Positions 1 through 10,616 of a stretch of 64,000 nucleotides of DNA are shown in pieces. The notes beneath the pieces are model-generated. The model had not been told where the DNA came from. It saw only the letters and a list, made by a program, of their open reading frames with translations, and did not search any database. The translations under genes were made by a program, and so were the position numbers. Within the stretch, counting starts at the first letter, position 1. Each line of letters opens with the position of its first letter. Origin of the DNA: Methanothrix sp. (GTDB taxonomy: Archaea > Halobacteriota > Methanosarcinia > Methanotrichales > Methanotrichaceae); assembly GCA_029907715.1 (NCBI GenBank), contig JARYLI010000002.1, positions 1 to 64,000 on the forward strand. The letters are read 5' to 3'.

Positions 1-1
1 A

Positions 2-145
2 ATACCTGACATCAACAAACTGAGAGACGAAATCAATATCTGGCAACAGGAACGAAATGCAATCCGCGCAACTGTACAGTGGAAGTTCAGCAAAGATAAC
101 GCCAGAGCAAAACTCAAACGACACTACAATACGGTTAAAAATTAA
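2..145 (+). CDS. IS630-type transposase, C-terminal fragment (cut by window edge)
   Basis: An open frame enters from the left edge and ends at TAA 143-145, giving 47 residues. The tail has the typical end of IS630/Tc1-like DDE transposases: a helix with NKLRDEI, then WQQERN, then a tryptophan-rich W-K-F strand followed by DNARAKLKRHY. Family assignment rests on this recognisable tail only. The catalytic part lies outside the window, so whether the gene is intact cannot be judged. It is followed by a long gene-free stretch. IS630 elements duplicate TA, so this enzyme would not explain the 8- and 10-bp duplications flanking the short elements elsewhere in the window. Confidence 0.7.
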   Translation: MPDINKLRDEINIWQQERNAIRATVQWKFSKDNARAKLKRHYNTVKN

Positions 146-461
146 TGTTACGGAGCACTCCAACAGCAAACTCCGATCGTCAGGATTCTCTACCATACTT
201 TTACAGCAATTTCGGCACGCTGCCCTCAGCAAGAAACAGCACGACATCTCATGCATTCTTGAAAAGAGTCCTGAGCATGTGTAAGCCGGAGGAGATCTTT
301 CTGGACAAAGGACCATCGTACAGAGACGCACTCTGCCGGCCTGGCATAAAAGTCGGATACGAATCTTTTGGGGCTTCAACTTTGTTGAGGCCTCTCGACG
401 ACAGTCGAGAGTGATCGAAGCCTCGTGGAGTCTGTATTCCCTCCTTCAAGCAAAGAGCAAA
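146..461. other. Gene-free stretch after the transposase tail
   Basis: I see no credible gene on either strand. The short open frames here have no ribosome-binding site and no recognisable protein. The end of the IS630 element may lie just after the transposase stop, but I could not define its inverted repeat because the other end is outside the window. A short inverted pair (CTCTCGAC / GTCGAGAG near 391-411) could form a small hairpin. Confidence 0.5.
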
Positions 462-585
462 CGCTCTTATGTATTCAGCAACTTGAAGGATATGCATACT
501 GGTTGCTGAATGCACTCATTCGCTCGTCACGAGCGCACAGCGCGACTGGTGCCTCTTCGGGCAAGTTATCAGATTGATAAGAGCG
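462..585 (+). repeat. Family-2 short element, copy A (8-bp duplication)
   Basis: The element starts CGCTCTTAT and ends ATAAGAGCG, a perfect 9-bp terminal inverted repeat. It is flanked by the direct repeat AGAGCAAA at 454-461 and 586-593, as expected of a target-site duplication. Inside are the family hallmarks: CAGCAACTTG paired with GTTGCTGA, a CATTCGCTCG arm, and GGGCAAGTTATCAGAT near the right end. It encodes no protein. Confidence 0.85.
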
Positions 586-771
586 AGAGCAAAAATATTC
601 TTCTGCTCCATAACCGTGAACTTCAAATGCAAGGATAAGAAACCTGGAAGCCTGCGATGGACAAGAGCTATAGAATGCTGGAACAACTTCTTTAAAATGT
701 TTATGTTCTACTACAACGCCGCGAGAAGTTAATAATGTTATTCGGACAGGTCCCCCTGTCATATCCTAAAG

Positions 772-779
772 CTTATATC
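772..779 (+). promoter_or_regulatory. TATA box of the aspartate kinase gene
   Basis: The AT-rich box CTTATATC sits about 32 bases upstream of the ATG at 811. That places the expected archaeal transcription start very near the start codon, so the mRNA probably has little or no leader. Confidence 0.5.
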
Positions 780-810
780 GTTGTATGGCTGGTATGGGGC
801 AGGGTTCCAG

Positions 811-2208
811 ATGGCACGCTTGGTAATGAAATTCGGCGGGGTTTCTGTAGCTGATGGCAGGCGGCTCAGAAACGTTGGGGAGCTTGTGAGGGGATTCAGC
901 TCAGGGAATGAAATCGTGGTGGTGACCTCTGCCCTCCAGGGGGTCACCGATGATCTGCTGGAATGTGCGAGATCCTCTGCGAAATATGGCAGGGTCTCCG
1001 ACGTCGAGGATTTCATAAAGAGGCTTGCTGAGAGACACGAGCAGGCAATCAAAGATGCGATATCAGATGATGCGATCCGCGAGGAGATCAGATCAGACAT
1101 ATGCAAGAAGATCGACATGCTTGAGAAGGCCTACGTTGGGATATGCTATCTCGGAGAGCTCACGCCGAGATCCATAGACTACATATCAAGCTTTGGCGAG
1201 CAGCTCTCAGCCCCGATACTCTCAGGCGTCTTCAGGGATCTGGGAATTGAGTCGAAGTACTATACAGGCGGAGACGCGGGGATAATCACAAACAGCGATT
1301 ACGGAAATGCGAAGCCTCTCGAGAAGAGCTACGCGCTCATAGGGAAGAGGCTGCTGCCCATAAAGGGAATACCTGTTGTCACAGGATTCATAGCAAAGGA
1401 TGAGAACGGCATAACAACAACACTCGGGCGCGGCGGGTCAGACTTCACAGCATCGATAATCGGCGCTGCGATAGACGCGGATGAGATCTGGTTCTGGAAG
1501 GAGACCTCTGGAGTCCTGACAGCAGACCCCAAGATAGACCCGTCTGCCAAGACCATACCCACTATATCCTACATAGAGGCTATGGAGCTCTCCTTCTTCG
1601 GAGCGAAGGTGCTTCACCCAAGGGCTATCGAGCCGGCAATAAAGAAGGGCATACCTGTAAGAGTGAAATGCACATTCGATCCCGACAGCCCGGGCACACG
1701 CATAGTACAGGAGGAGGAGCTGAAGGACGGGGTCATAAAGGCTGTGAGCCTCTCCACAAATGTCGCACTGCTCAACGTCTCAGGTGCGGAGATGATCGGC
1801 ACCCCTGGAGTCGCGGCCAAGGTATTCTCAGCCCTCGCAAACTCTGGTGTGAACATAATCATGATCAGCCAGGGCTCGTCAGAGGCGAATATATCGATGG
1901 TAGTGGAGGAGAAGGACCTCGACAGGGCAGAGGAGGCCCTGAGGCGTGATCTCCCCAGGGAGATCGTGAAGGATATCACCCACAACAAGGACGTCTGCGT
2001 AGTCGCAGTTGTCGGATCTGGCATGGCAGGCACCCCTGGTGTAGCCGGCCGCCTCTTCAGCGCCATGGGGAGAGCAGGGATAAACGTGAGGATGATCAGT
2101 CAGGGCTCGAGCGAGCACAACATATCATTCGTAGTCGCATCGAAGGATGGAAAACGTGCTGTGCAGGAGATACACAGGGAGTTCAAACTCAATGGTGAGC
2201 ACGCATGA
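811..2208 (+). CDS. lysC: Aspartate kinase
   Basis: It phosphorylates L-aspartate with ATP, the first step towards lysine, threonine, methionine and diaminopimelate. The 465-residue protein starts with the KFGGVSV nucleotide-binding motif (about residue 7) and has the RGGSDFTA segment near residue 207. It ends with two ACT domains, each carrying a [16 protein letters not shown] loop and an MISQGSSE motif (about 310-380 and 385-460). Tandem ACT domains usually mean allosteric feedback by an end product, probably lysine or threonine. I chose the ATG at 811 over a TTG at 781 because it begins right at the family N-terminus and fits the TATA spacing. It overlaps purM by four bases. Confidence 0.93.
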   Translation: MARLVMKFGGVSVADGRRLRNVGELVRGFSSGNEIVVVTSALQGVTDDLLECARSSAKYGRVSDVEDFIKRLAERHEQAIKDAISDDAIREEIRSDICKKIDMLEKAYVGICYLGELTPRSIDYISSFGEQLSAPILSGVFRDLGIESKYYTGGDAGIITNSDYGNAKPLEKSYALIGKRLLPIKGIPVVTGFIAKDENGITTTLGRGGSDFTASIIGAAIDADEIWFWKETSGVLTADPKIDPSAKTIPTISYIEAMELSFFGAKVLHPRAIEPAIKKGIPVRVKCTFDPDSPGTRIVQEEELKDGVIKAVSLSTNVALLNVSGAEMIGTPGVAAKVFSALANSGVNIIMISQGSSEANISMVVEEKDLDRAEEALRRDLPREIVKDITHNKDVCVVAVVGSGMAGTPGVAGRLFSAMGRAGINVRMISQGSSEHNISFVVASKDGKRAVQEIHREFKLNGEHA

Positions 2209-3203
2209 AGGGGATGACCTACTCCGAGGCCGGCGTTGATATCGAGCTGGAGAACAGGTCCATCGATGCGATGAAGCGGAGGCTCACATTCTCCAGAAAG
2301 GGTTTAGGCGCACCTCTTACCGGTATAGGACATTATGCTGGCCTGATCGACATGGGCGAGTTCGCGATAGCGATGACGACCGATGGCGTTGGGAGCAAGA
2401 TACTGATCGCAAATGCGATGCGCAAGTGGGACACCATCGGGATAGACTGTATCGCTATGAACGTGAACGACCTCCTCGCTATAGGCGCTGAGCCGCTGGC
2501 TTTTGTTGATTACCTCGCTGTGGAGAGGGTCGATCCTGAGGTCTCAGAGCAGATAGCTGTGGGGCTCGAGAGGGGCGCTGAGATCTCCAACATCAGCATA
2601 GTCGGCGGGGAGACTGCATCGCTGCCTGAGATGATCAGGGGCCTGGATCTGGCCGGCACAGCAATAGGCTATGTGAAGAAGGATAAAGTGATCACTGGCG
2701 AGAAGATCCGCACCGGAGATGCTGTGGTGGGGGTGCCAAGCACGGGTCTGCACAGCAACGGTTACACCCTCGCAAGGAGGATAATCGAGAGCTCCGGTTA
2801 CACATACTTCGATAAAATGCCGGGCGATTCCAGAAGCATAGGCGAGATCCTGCTGACACCCACCAGGATATACATAGAGGTCCTGGAGCTCCTCCAGAGA
2901 TGCGATGTTCATGGCCTTGCACACATAACAGGCAGCGGACTCCTCAAGCTTCACCGCATAACAGATCTCGGCTTCGAGATAACAGACCCCATCGAGCCGC
3001 AGCCCGTATTCCGGTTCCTCCAGGAGCTGGGGGGAGTGGATGATGCTGAGATGTACAGGACGTTCAACATGGGCATGGGTTTTGTCGTGGTGCTCCCTGA
3101 GGAGCAGGCAGATGACGCGTGCAGGATAATGGGACCTGGCTCGAAGGTCATCGGCAGGATAGTCGAGAGCGGCCTGAGGGCAGGCAGCATCAGGCTCCAG
3201 TAA
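2205..3203 (+). CDS. purM: Phosphoribosylformylglycinamidine cyclo-ligase (AIR synthetase)
   Basis: This is the fifth step of purine synthesis: ATP-dependent ring closure of FGAM to 5-aminoimidazole ribotide in the cytoplasm. The 332-residue protein has the PurM N-terminal core with [11 protein letters not shown] (about 59-70) and the family glycine-rich segment [10 protein letters not shown] (about 144-153), and has normal length. The ATG overlaps the aspartate kinase stop (ATGA), so the two are probably translationally coupled, although their pathways differ. A second in-frame ATG lies nine bases downstream. Confidence 0.93.
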   Translation: MKGMTYSEAGVDIELENRSIDAMKRRLTFSRKGLGAPLTGIGHYAGLIDMGEFAIAMTTDGVGSKILIANAMRKWDTIGIDCIAMNVNDLLAIGAEPLAFVDYLAVERVDPEVSEQIAVGLERGAEISNISIVGGETASLPEMIRGLDLAGTAIGYVKKDKVITGEKIRTGDAVVGVPSTGLHSNGYTLARRIIESSGYTYFDKMPGDSRSIGEILLTPTRIYIEVLELLQRCDVHGLAHITGSGLLKLHRITDLGFEITDPIEPQPVFRFLQELGGVDDAEMYRTFNMGMGFVVVLPEEQADDACRIMGPGSKVIGRIVESGLRAGSIRLQ

Positions 3204-3233
3204 GGGTGGCTTTGGGGGAGAGGACGAAACTTA

Positions 3234-3364
3234 CGCTCTTATATTCAGCAGCGTTTGCCGAACACTCGTTCCATCGCTAGGCCTTCGGCCACGTCGAAGA
3301 TAAGTCGAAACAAGTGCACAGCATGACTGCTATCTTCGGGCAAGTCATTCGACGGATAAAAGCG
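3234..3364 (+). repeat. Family-2 short element, copy B (8-bp duplication)
   Basis: The ends are CGCTCTTAT and ATAAAAGCG, with one mismatch in the right end. The element is flanked by the direct repeat GAAACTTA at 3226-3233 and 3365-3372. It carries the family core, including a TTCGAC/GTCGAA-rich apical segment and GGGCAAGTCATTCGA. It lies between purM and the PPC-domain gene. Confidence 0.85.
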
Positions 3365-3393
3365 GAAACTTAAAGCCCGCATGAATTCAAACA

Positions 3394-3430
3394 CGCTCGA
3401 GACGCCTCAACTGGCCTGAACTCTCGAGCG
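3394..3430 (+). other. Perfect 9-bp stem-loop upstream of the PPC-polC pair
   Basis: CGCTCGAGA (3394-3402) is exactly complementary to TCTCGAGCG (3422-3430) across a 19-base loop. No T-run follows, so it is not a clear terminator. It lies about 100 bases upstream of the PPC-domain gene and could be a leader structure or simply the end of the purM transcript. Confidence 0.4.
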
Positions 3431-3526
3431 CTGTTGTGGCGGTCAGCAGCTCCTGCCTGAAGACCGGAGTTTCCGATGCCCTGCGCCCTGGCAGGTTCTG
3501 TGAAGATCCACAGGAGGTGGAGGTAC

Positions 3527-3934
3527 ATGCCGAAGATGGTGATGGTTGGGCTGCAGCACGGCTCTGATATAATGGAGGCGATAGGAGAGATGGCTGCGGC
3601 TCTATTCATAAATGCGGGATTTTTCAGCGTCATAGGAGCGTTATCGTCAGTTGATCTCGCCTACTACGATCAGAAGGAAAAGGCGTACAGGCAGCGCAGC
3701 TTTGAGGGGGCATTCGAGATCGCATCCTGCACCGGTAACATCTCTTTAAGGGACGGGCAGAGATTCGTCCATGCACACATCGCCCTCGCAGATGAGAACT
3801 ACAATATGATTGGAGGGCATCTGCTCGGCGGCAGGGTCTTTGCTGCTGAGCTTCACATCACAGGTCTTGATGGAGAGCCCCCTGTCAGGGAACACGATCC
3901 CGTGACAGGTCTGTTTCTCTGGAGGAGGAGTTGA
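3527..3934 (+). CDS. PPC-domain (DUF296, PD1-like) protein
   Basis: The 135-residue protein is a single PPC/DUF296 domain. It has an N-terminal GSDIMEAI helix, the [13 protein letters not shown] strand-turn, a TGNISLRDG segment and a terminal [16 protein letters not shown] strand. PPC domains occur alone in prokaryotes and form trimers; in plants they are joined to AT-hook DNA-binding motifs. The prokaryotic function is not settled and DNA binding is only an inference. I chose the ATG at 3527 because AGGAGGTGGAGG lies just upstream; an earlier ATG at 3476 adds an unrelated basic stretch. Its stop overlaps the TTG start of polC, so the two are probably co-translated. Confidence 0.8.
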   Translation: MPKMVMVGLQHGSDIMEAIGEMAAALFINAGFFSVIGALSSVDLAYYDQKEKAYRQRSFEGAFEIASCTGNISLRDGQRFVHAHIALADENYNMIGGHLLGGRVFAAELHITGLDGEPPVREHDPVTGLFLWRRS

Positions 3935-6900
3935 GCGCTGAGTACTTCGAGTATCTTGAGAAGGCCCTGAGAGAGGAGATGGAGATCGCCCGGAGGGCGA
4001 GATCGAAGGGCCTCGATCCGGAGCTTGATGTCGAGATACCCATAGCTGTTGACCTGGCTGAACGGGTCGAGAAGCTCGTCGGCATACCAGGAGTCGCAAC
4101 CAGGATAAGAGAGCTTGAGGCGCAGGGGCTCAGCAGAGAGGAGGCGGCGCTCGCCATTGGCAGGGACTTCGCTGAGGGGCGTCTGGGGGGGAAAGGCACG
4201 AGCAGGCTCGATGCGATAGATATGGCAATAAGGACCTCCGTGGCGCTTCTCACTGAGGGGGTGGTTGCGGCGCCGATTGAGGGCATAGCCAGGGTCGGGC
4301 TGGGGAAAAATGATGATGGCAGCGAGTACCTGAAGGTGTACTACGCAGGCCCGATACGCTCAGCGGGCGGAACCGCCCAGGCGCTATCTGTGCTTGTCGC
4401 GGATTACGTCAGGAGGAGCATGGGCATCGCCCCGTACAGACCCACAGAGGAGGAGATAGAGAGGTACGTCGAGGAGATCGGACTTTACAAGCGGCTTCAG
4501 CACCTCCAGTACACGCCATCCGATGATGAGATCAGGATGATAATCAGAAACTGTCCCGTGTGCATAGATGGCGAGCCCACCGAGGAGGAGGAGGTCTCCG
4601 GCTACCGGGACCTCCCTAGGGTTGAGACGAACAGGGTTCGGGGCGGCATCGCCCTGGTCTCCGCAGAGGGCATCGCTCTGAAGCGCCCGAAGATCAAGAA
4701 GCATGTCTCAAAGCTCGGGATTGATGGATGGGGATGGCTCGATGCGCTCGGCGGTGAGAAGAAGGATGGCGGGGGATCCAGCGAGAAGTTTCTGAGAGAT
4801 CTGATAGCGGGCAGGCCTGTGTTCTCCCACCCATCCAGGCCAGGTGGCTTCAGGCTGCGCTACGGGAGATCCAGAAACACAGGTCTTGCAGCTGCTGGCA
4901 TAAATCCGGCCACAATGATGGTGCTGAATCACTTCCTCGCGCCCGGAACCCAGATCAAGGTCGAGCAGCCCGGCAAGGCTGCTGCCGTAGCCCCGGTTAG
5001 CAGCATAGAAGGTCCCACTGTCAGGCTGGTTAACGGCGATGTCGTGCGCATAGACGACACGTCAGCGTTTCCCTGGATATCGAGCCCTGAAGCACTAAAG
5101 AGAAACATCTCCAGGATCATAGACCTGGGTGAGATCCTGATCAGCTTTGGGGACTTCATGGAGAACAACAGGCCGCTTGCGCCCGCATCCTACACATTCG
5201 AGTGGTGGGCGGAGGAGTTCAGAAGGGCGGGCGGTGATCCTGAGGGCATGGAGCACACTGATGGAAGAACAGCGATACAGCTCTCCAGAGATCTCGGCGT
5301 GCCGCTCCATCCCGATCACACATACCTCTGGCATGATATAACCCTGGATGAGCTGGATCTGCTTGCGGATGCAGCATCAGAGGGGACAATCGATGGGGAT
5401 ATCCTCCTCATGGATCTGCGCGAGGATACAAAGGAGATCCTGGAGAAGCTCCTCGTCCAGCATAAAATCAGGGATGGGAGGATAATGGTGGAGGATGCGC
5501 GCCCACTTCTGCTCTGTCTGGGCGTGGACGAGAGCGGCAGGCGCTGGAGGAGAGAGGATCTGAATGCAGGTGATGCGCTGAGCGCTGTCAATCAGCTCTC
5601 CGGTCTTGTGATCAGAGCGAGGGCGCCCACCAGGATCGGATGCAGGATGGGTAGACCGGAGAAATCAGACAGGAGGGAGATGCGACCTCCACCGCATGTG
5701 CTCTTTCCGACAGGCTCTGAAGGGGGGAAGAGCCGTCTTGTGAACGAGGCTGCAGAGCATGGATTCATAGAGGCGGTTGTGGAAAGAAGAAGATGTCCAT
5801 CCTGCGGGAAGGAGGGTTTCGCGTTCAGATGTGAGTGTGGAGCTCATACGGAGCGTGTGCGTGCGTGTCCATCCTGCGGGGTGCGCGCTGAGGAGAAATG
5901 CCCGAGGTGCGGCACGGAGACGAGCGCAGCCACACGGATGAGGATAGACGTGAAGGGAGCCCTCTCAAGAGCCCTGGAGTCCCTCGGGGAGCGTGCTGAT
6001 AACATCAGGGGCGTCATGGGGCTCACGTCCAGGGACTCCACGCCGGAGCCGCTCGAGAAGGGTGTGCTGAGAGCAAAGCATGGCGTGTTCATATTCAAGG
6101 ATGGAACCTCAAGGTACGATCTCACAGACCTTCCTCTCACCCACTTCCGCCCCAGGGAGATCGGCACCAGTGTGGGTGTCCTTCTCGATCTCGGGTACAC
6201 GCATGACATCCACGGAATACCACTTGAGAGGGAAGATCAAATCCTGGAGCTCAAGGTCCAGGATGTTGTGCTCTGCAGGGATGCCGGCGACTGGCTTCTC
6301 AGGGTCTCGAGGTTCGTGGACGATCTTCTCGTCCGCTTCTACGGACTGGAGCCGTACTACAGAGCTGAGAAACCGGAGGACCTGATAGGGCGACTCATGA
6401 TCGGTCTTGCCCCGCACACATCCGCAGGAGTTCTCTGCAGGCTGATCGGTTTCACGAGGGCGAGCGCTGGATACGCGCATCCCTATTTCCATGCTGCCAA
6501 GAGGAGAAACTGTGATGGCGATGAGGATTGCGTGATGCTGCTCATGGACGCGCTGCTGAACTTCTCCAGGTCCTACCTGCCGGAGAAGAGGGGCGGGAAG
6601 ATGGACGCGCCTCTCGTCCTTACAACAAGAATCAATCCGGCAGAGGTCGACAAAGAGGCCCACAATCTCGATCTCTCCTTCAGGTATCCCCTCGAGCTCT
6701 ACGAGGCGAGCCTGAGAAGCGCGAACCCAAAGGACGTTGAGGGGCTTGTCGATCTTGTCTCCAAGCGGCTTGGAGGCGAGGGGCAGTACTCTGGCTTCGG
6801 CTTCACTCATGATACAGATGATATCGCTGGGGGGCCGAAGAACAGCTCCTACAAGACCCTTGAGACGATGATCGACAAGATGAAATCTCAGCTGGAGCTC

Positions 6901-7263
6901 GCGCGGCTGATAAGGGCGGTTGATGCTACCGATGTGGCTGAGCGTGTGATAAACTCGCACTTCCTGCCAGATCTGATGGGGAACCTGAGGGCGTTCTCGC
7001 GCCAGAGCGTGCGATGTGTGAAATGCAACGCGAAGTACAGGAGGCCTCCGCTCAGCGAACTCTGCCCGAAGTGCGGGGGGAAACTGGTGCTCACGGTCCA
7101 TGAGGGGAGCGTCAGAAAGTACCTCGAGGTCTCGATGAAGGTCGCGGAGGAGTACGGCGTGTCGAGCTACACGCGCCAGCGGCTCGAGCTGATCAGGATG
7201 GAGATAGAATCTTTATTCAGATCAGATAAGGTGAAGCAGACCGGTCTCGCGGATTTTGTGTGA
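3931..7263 (+). CDS. polC: DNA polymerase D large (catalytic) subunit DP2
   Basis: This is the catalytic subunit of the euryarchaeal replicative polymerase PolD; it works with the exonuclease subunit DP1, which is not in this window. The 1110 residues include the NCDGDED catalytic aspartate motif at about 860-866. Several zinc sites are visible: CPVC near 208, a cluster of CPSCG/CPRCG pairs at about 615-665, and CVKC/CPKCG at about 1028-1050. No intein interrupts it, though PolD inteins are known. The TTG start at 3931 is preceded by a purine-rich GGAGGAGG and overlaps the PPC gene by four bases. Confidence 0.95.
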   Translation: MSAEYFEYLEKALREEMEIARRARSKGLDPELDVEIPIAVDLAERVEKLVGIPGVATRIRELEAQGLSREEAALAIGRDFAEGRLGGKGTSRLDAIDMAIRTSVALLTEGVVAAPIEGIARVGLGKNDDGSEYLKVYYAGPIRSAGGTAQALSVLVADYVRRSMGIAPYRPTEEEIERYVEEIGLYKRLQHLQYTPSDDEIRMIIRNCPVCIDGEPTEEEEVSGYRDLPRVETNRVRGGIALVSAEGIALKRPKIKKHVSKLGIDGWGWLDALGGEKKDGGGSSEKFLRDLIAGRPVFSHPSRPGGFRLRYGRSRNTGLAAAGINPATMMVLNHFLAPGTQIKVEQPGKAAAVAPVSSIEGPTVRLVNGDVVRIDDTSAFPWISSPEALKRNISRIIDLGEILISFGDFMENNRPLAPASYTFEWWAEEFRRAGGDPEGMEHTDGRTAIQLSRDLGVPLHPDHTYLWHDITLDELDLLADAASEGTIDGDILLMDLREDTKEILEKLLVQHKIRDGRIMVEDARPLLLCLGVDESGRRWRREDLNAGDALSAVNQLSGLVIRARAPTRIGCRMGRPEKSDRREMRPPPHVLFPTGSEGGKSRLVNEAAEHGFIEAVVERRRCPSCGKEGFAFRCECGAHTERVRACPSCGVRAEEKCPRCGTETSAATRMRIDVKGALSRALESLGERADNIRGVMGLTSRDSTPEPLEKGVLRAKHGVFIFKDGTSRYDLTDLPLTHFRPREIGTSVGVLLDLGYTHDIHGIPLEREDQILELKVQDVVLCRDAGDWLLRVSRFVDDLLVRFYGLEPYYRAEKPEDLIGRLMIGLAPHTSAGVLCRLIGFTRASAGYAHPYFHAAKRRNCDGDEDCVMLLMDALLNFSRSYLPEKRGGKMDAPLVLTTRINPAEVDKEAHNLDLSFRYPLELYEASLRSANPKDVEGLVDLVSKRLGGEGQYSGFGFTHDTDDIAGGPKNSSYKTLETMIDKMKSQLELARLIRAVDATDVAERVINSHFLPDLMGNLRAFSRQSVRCVKCNAKYRRPPLSELCPKCGGKLVLTVHEGSVRKYLEVSMKVAEEYGVSSYTRQRLELIRMEIESLFRSDKVKQTGLADFV

Positions 7264-7378
7264 ATCGATCCCGGCACAGCAACCCCATGCAGGGCCGGTC
7301 CAGAAGCACTCATTCAGCTCGCACAGGCGCATGGCCGTAAGAATGCCTTTACAAGCAGGTTGAGATTGTGGTGTGAAT

Positions 7379-8758
7379 ATGTATCTCGGCATCGATATCG
7401 GCACCACCTCCGTCAAGGCAGGGCTGTTCACGCACGAGGGAGATCTGGTGAGGGGCGCTGTAAACCGGTACAGGCAGTTCAGGAGCCATGAGAGTTTTGT
7501 GGAGATCAACCCGGAGGTGTTCTGGAATGCGCTGTGTGAGGCGCTACGTGCGCTGAAACCACCATCCGGGATATCAGGAATATCGATCGGCGGCCACGGC
7601 CCATCCCCAGTATTCCTCGACGCATCAATGGAGCCGATCGCCCCCTCGATACTCTGGCTGGACAGAAGGGCTGAGCGGGAGGCATCTCAGCTCTCAGAGC
7701 TTCTTGGAAGACCTGTGCAGCCGTCGTGGTATGTCCCGCAGACGATGTGGCTCAGGAACCACAAACCTGAGATCTTCACAAGGTTGAGAAGAGTGCTTCA
7801 GCCGATGGACTATATCGCATGGAAGCTCACCGGCTCCTTAACAGCATCTATCGCCTCAAGTGAGATACTTCCCTGGAGCGATGAGGAGATCGATGCAGCA
7901 GGCCTGGATCCCGGGATCTTCCCGGAGCAACATATCATGGGAGAGCTGATAGGGTGTACAGGACCGGATCTCTCGCGGAGCTCCGGACTGCCTGGCGGCA
8001 TTCCGGTGTTCGCAGGCGCTCCCGACTTCGTGGAGGCGATTCTAGCGACCGCATCTTTCGAGAGGGGGATTGTGTGCGATAAGGCCGGCACCTCTGAGGG
8101 CATCGAGCTCTGCTGGGATGCCCCAATCGAGGGGTTCTACACAGCTCCTCACCCGCTGGATGGAGCTCTCTGGCACACAGGAGCGTCGCTCTCGACGACG
8201 GGCCTGAGCATGGAGTGGATGGCAGCTCTTGTCTCAAAGCATCCATGGGAGCTGGCAGCAGAGGCCGGGACCTCGCCTCCGGGATCAGGCGGTCTGACCT
8301 TTCTGCCGTATCTCTCCCGCGAACGCCACAGCATCTCCGCGATGGGCGCGATGCTCAACATCTCCTTAACTCACGGACTGCCTGAGGTATCCAGAGCGAT
8401 CATGGAGGGGTGCGCATGCGCGATGCGGCTGGTGATCGACAGGTTTAAGGAAATGGGCGCATACATTAAAGAGATAAGAACGACAGGAACACAGTCGGTC
8501 TCGAAGCTCTGGAACCAGATGAAGGCAGATGTAACAGGCCTGCCGGTTGTCTCACAGAGGGTGCCAGAGGGAGAGATGCTGGGCGCTGCGATGATAGCAG
8601 CATATGGGTCTGGTGATTATCACAGTCTCAGAGAGGCCTCACGATGCATGGCCCATCCGAGGGAGAGGTTTGAGCCGGATAGCATGACGGGAGACAGGAT
8701 ATTCGAGCAGTTCATGAGATCGGCTGGCGGCACCGTACATTCCGGAAGCATCAAATAA
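7379..8758 (+). CDS. FGGY-family carbohydrate kinase (xylulokinase-like)
   Basis: A 459-residue member of the FGGY sugar kinase family, which uses the actin-like ATPase fold. The N-terminal phosphate loop GIDIGTTSVKAGLF is followed by WLDRRAE and then DKAGTSEG. A C-terminal TTGTQSVSKLWNQMKAD plus GEMLGAAMIA segment forms the adenosine site. The fold is clear but the substrate is not; xylulose, glycerol or another polyol are all possible. Methanogens rarely use sugars, so a salvage role is possible but unproven. A GTG at 7373 is an alternative start. There is no operon partner. Confidence 0.82.
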   Translation: MYLGIDIGTTSVKAGLFTHEGDLVRGAVNRYRQFRSHESFVEINPEVFWNALCEALRALKPPSGISGISIGGHGPSPVFLDASMEPIAPSILWLDRRAEREASQLSELLGRPVQPSWYVPQTMWLRNHKPEIFTRLRRVLQPMDYIAWKLTGSLTASIASSEILPWSDEEIDAAGLDPGIFPEQHIMGELIGCTGPDLSRSSGLPGGIPVFAGAPDFVEAILATASFERGIVCDKAGTSEGIELCWDAPIEGFYTAPHPLDGALWHTGASLSTTGLSMEWMAALVSKHPWELAAEAGTSPPGSGGLTFLPYLSRERHSISAMGAMLNISLTHGLPEVSRAIMEGCACAMRLVIDRFKEMGAYIKEIRTTGTQSVSKLWNQMKADVTGLPVVSQRVPEGEMLGAAMIAAYGSGDYHSLREASRCMAHPRERFEPDSMTGDRIFEQFMRSAGGTVHSGSIK

Positions 8759-8816
8759 ATATGCTGCAACGTCTGTCTCAGCCGAGACTGCATAAAAGAG
8801 ATTGTCGTGTAAGATC

Positions 8817-8887
8817 ATACGCGTCGTGCACCTGAGAAAGCCACTGAAGGATCTATCGGGAAGAGCAGAGTCGTATCAGGCATCATC
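8817..8887 (-). pseudogene. Inverted fragment of the thymidylate kinase gene
   Basis: Read on the minus strand, this ~70-base segment encodes MPDTTLLFPIDPSVAF and continues with a GTGCACGA-containing stretch. It matches the internal tmk segment at 10980-11045, which encodes MPDMTLLFRIDPSVAL, with only scattered differences. It lies about 2 kb from the intact gene in the opposite orientation, without start codon, P-loop or the rest of the enzyme. It therefore looks like a short inverted duplication rather than an independent gene. Confidence 0.7.
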
Positions 8888-8969
8888 ATGAAATGGTAGA
8901 GAAGCAAAGGGTGCAGGCTCTGGTTCAGGGCATGCGGGAAGTCACCAGAAGTGTTGAAGTGGGTGTGAT

Positions 8970-9443
8970 ATGTCATCGGTATTGCTTGTGGAGGACGACG
9001 AGAACCATGCGTCACTCTTTATAAGATCCTTTGAAGAAATGAACATGGGAAGGATCTACTGGGTGAGTGATGGAGAGCAGGCGCTCGATTTCCTGCTCCA
9101 TCGTGGCAGATATGTGGACAGCAGCATCAGCCCCAGGCCGGACCTCATCCTTCTCGATCTCAGGCTTCCGAGAATGGATGGCATGGATCTCCTCAAGGAG
9201 ATCAAGCGTTCTGAGGATCTTAGGAGCATACCGGTGGTGATACTGACCACATCAAAGAACAGGCATGATATCAGAAACGCGTACATGAACCATGCTAACA
9301 GCTATCTCATAAAGCCGCTTGGATTCAACAAGTTCCAGGAGCTGGCGAGAACTGTGTGCACGTACTGGCTCACGTGGAACACCCTGCCGCCAGGGAACGA
9401 TGCGCCCAACAAAAGCGCTGCAGAGAACGCCTCTTTGGCATGA
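8970..9443 (+). CDS. Stand-alone response regulator (REC domain, Rcp1-like)
   Basis: The 157-residue protein is one CheY-like receiver domain with a short polar tail and no output domain. It has the acidic pair in LLVEDDEN (D9-D10), the phospho-acceptor aspartate D63 in LILLDLRLPRMDG, the switch threonine in ILTTSK (about 93-94) and the conserved lysine K114 in YLIKPLGF. An insertion between strand 2 and the D63 strand matches the cyanobacterial Rcp1/archaeal single-domain group. No histidine kinase is nearby, so the partner must be encoded elsewhere. Confidence 0.88.
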   Translation: MSSVLLVEDDENHASLFIRSFEEMNMGRIYWVSDGEQALDFLLHRGRYVDSSISPRPDLILLDLRLPRMDGMDLLKEIKRSEDLRSIPVVILTTSKNRHDIRNAYMNHANSYLIKPLGFNKFQELARTVCTYWLTWNTLPPGNDAPNKSAAENASLA

Positions 9444-9509
9444 CTCTCTGGCGCAGACCGGATTGTCCATGCGGAGTGTAGCTGTGAGACCGAATATGGG
9501 AGTGATACC

Positions 9510-10457
9510 GTGATCAAGCATGTATGTATGTGGGTGTTGGTTGGGGTATTCCTGATCAGCGGTCTGGCTCTTGGCGGATACGACCTCAACCCCGGCGCAG
9601 GCGTTGTGAATATGAGCCTGCAGGATTTCAAGTCTCTTCTGCAATCGTCTGGAGCAAAAGAGGTATCTGTACCGATTCCCCAGGCGGCTGGATCCTCGGC
9701 GGTGGAAAGCGCGGTTTACACAACCCAGGCCCCGCCAGAGACTGATTTAGGTGAGCTGCTTGCGTTCGATGATATGGACCAATCGTCTTACGTCTACTAC
9801 GGCGGCAGCTACATGCCCTGGGGGAGGTTCAGCGCGATCTTTCCACAGGACACGCCCCTGATGTGGATCAGACGGCATAACGGGTGGTCGTGGTATGCCA
9901 CAATGCCTCTTGGCACGTGGTCAGAGATGCTGATGTTCATTCCGGATGCATCGCCTGTTTACATCTACGAGATATACCCACAGGGGTTCGTGTGGAGGTA
10001 CGATTTTGGATATGTGGACCCTGGCTTCTACCGCATCTGGTACTATGCAGATATCCCTGGAAGGCATGAATGTCTCCTCTACTCAGGGGGCATGTTCAGC
10101 AACCGCGTGGTTGTTGATGTTTTCCATCAGTGGATCCCGCCGGAGCCGTCACCAGGCCCCTCTCCACGGGAGGTCTGCGAGAGCAACCCCCAGTGCAGCT
10201 GGGTCAACGGGAAGTGCTACTGTCGCGGCCTGATTCCTCCAGACGATCCGGAGAAGCAGCGATGCGAGCAGAACCCGATGTGCCAGTGGGTCAACGGGCA
10301 GTGCCTGTGCACAGGACTGATTCCAGATGATCCGGAGAAGCAGCAGTGCGAGCGCAACCCCATGTGCCGCTGGGTCAACGGGCAGTGTCTGTGCACAGGG
10401 CTGATAGGGACAGAGGCAGATGATGGCATGATTGGATCTGCACTGCCGGAGCAGTGA
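9510..10457 (+). CDS. Exported protein with three C-terminal Cys-rich repeats
   Basis: I do not recognise a family. The 315-residue protein begins with a clear signal peptide (MWVLVGVFLISGLALGG), so it is probably secreted or anchored outside. The middle is rich in Trp and Tyr and predicted to be beta-stranded. The C-terminus holds three near-identical ~32-residue repeats of the form C-E-x-N-P-x-C-x-W-V-N-G-x-C-x-C-x-G-L-I, separated by DDPEKQ. Each has four cysteines, which suggests disulfides or metal binding. GTG 9510 is taken as start; an in-frame ATG at 9528 is possible. The response regulator just upstream runs the same way. Confidence 0.75.
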   Translation: MIKHVCMWVLVGVFLISGLALGGYDLNPGAGVVNMSLQDFKSLLQSSGAKEVSVPIPQAAGSSAVESAVYTTQAPPETDLGELLAFDDMDQSSYVYYGGSYMPWGRFSAIFPQDTPLMWIRRHNGWSWYATMPLGTWSEMLMFIPDASPVYIYEIYPQGFVWRYDFGYVDPGFYRIWYYADIPGRHECLLYSGGMFSNRVVVDVFHQWIPPEPSPGPSPREVCESNPQCSWVNGKCYCRGLIPPDDPEKQRCEQNPMCQWVNGQCLCTGLIPDDPEKQQCERNPMCRWVNGQCLCTGLIGTEADDGMIGSALPEQ

Positions 10458-10616
10458 CCTGTATGAGCTACACCCGTACACCTTGAGCCCGGATGGTGAT
10501 CAGGCTCGAATGATGGATCGGAAGAGGCGTTGCGGAATCATGGATTCTGTGATGCCTCTTTTCGCGCCTCGAATGATATCGCACCGAAAATAAAACCTAT
10601 CAGCAGATCCACAGGG

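Noticed and set aside
3931-7263. Intein in PolD large subunit
   Set aside because: The protein is continuous at the usual family length with no splicing motifs.
7264-7372. Possible family-2 remnant (GCACTCATTCAGCTCG)
   Set aside because: The match is limited to a short inner segment without either terminus, so I did not list it as a copy.
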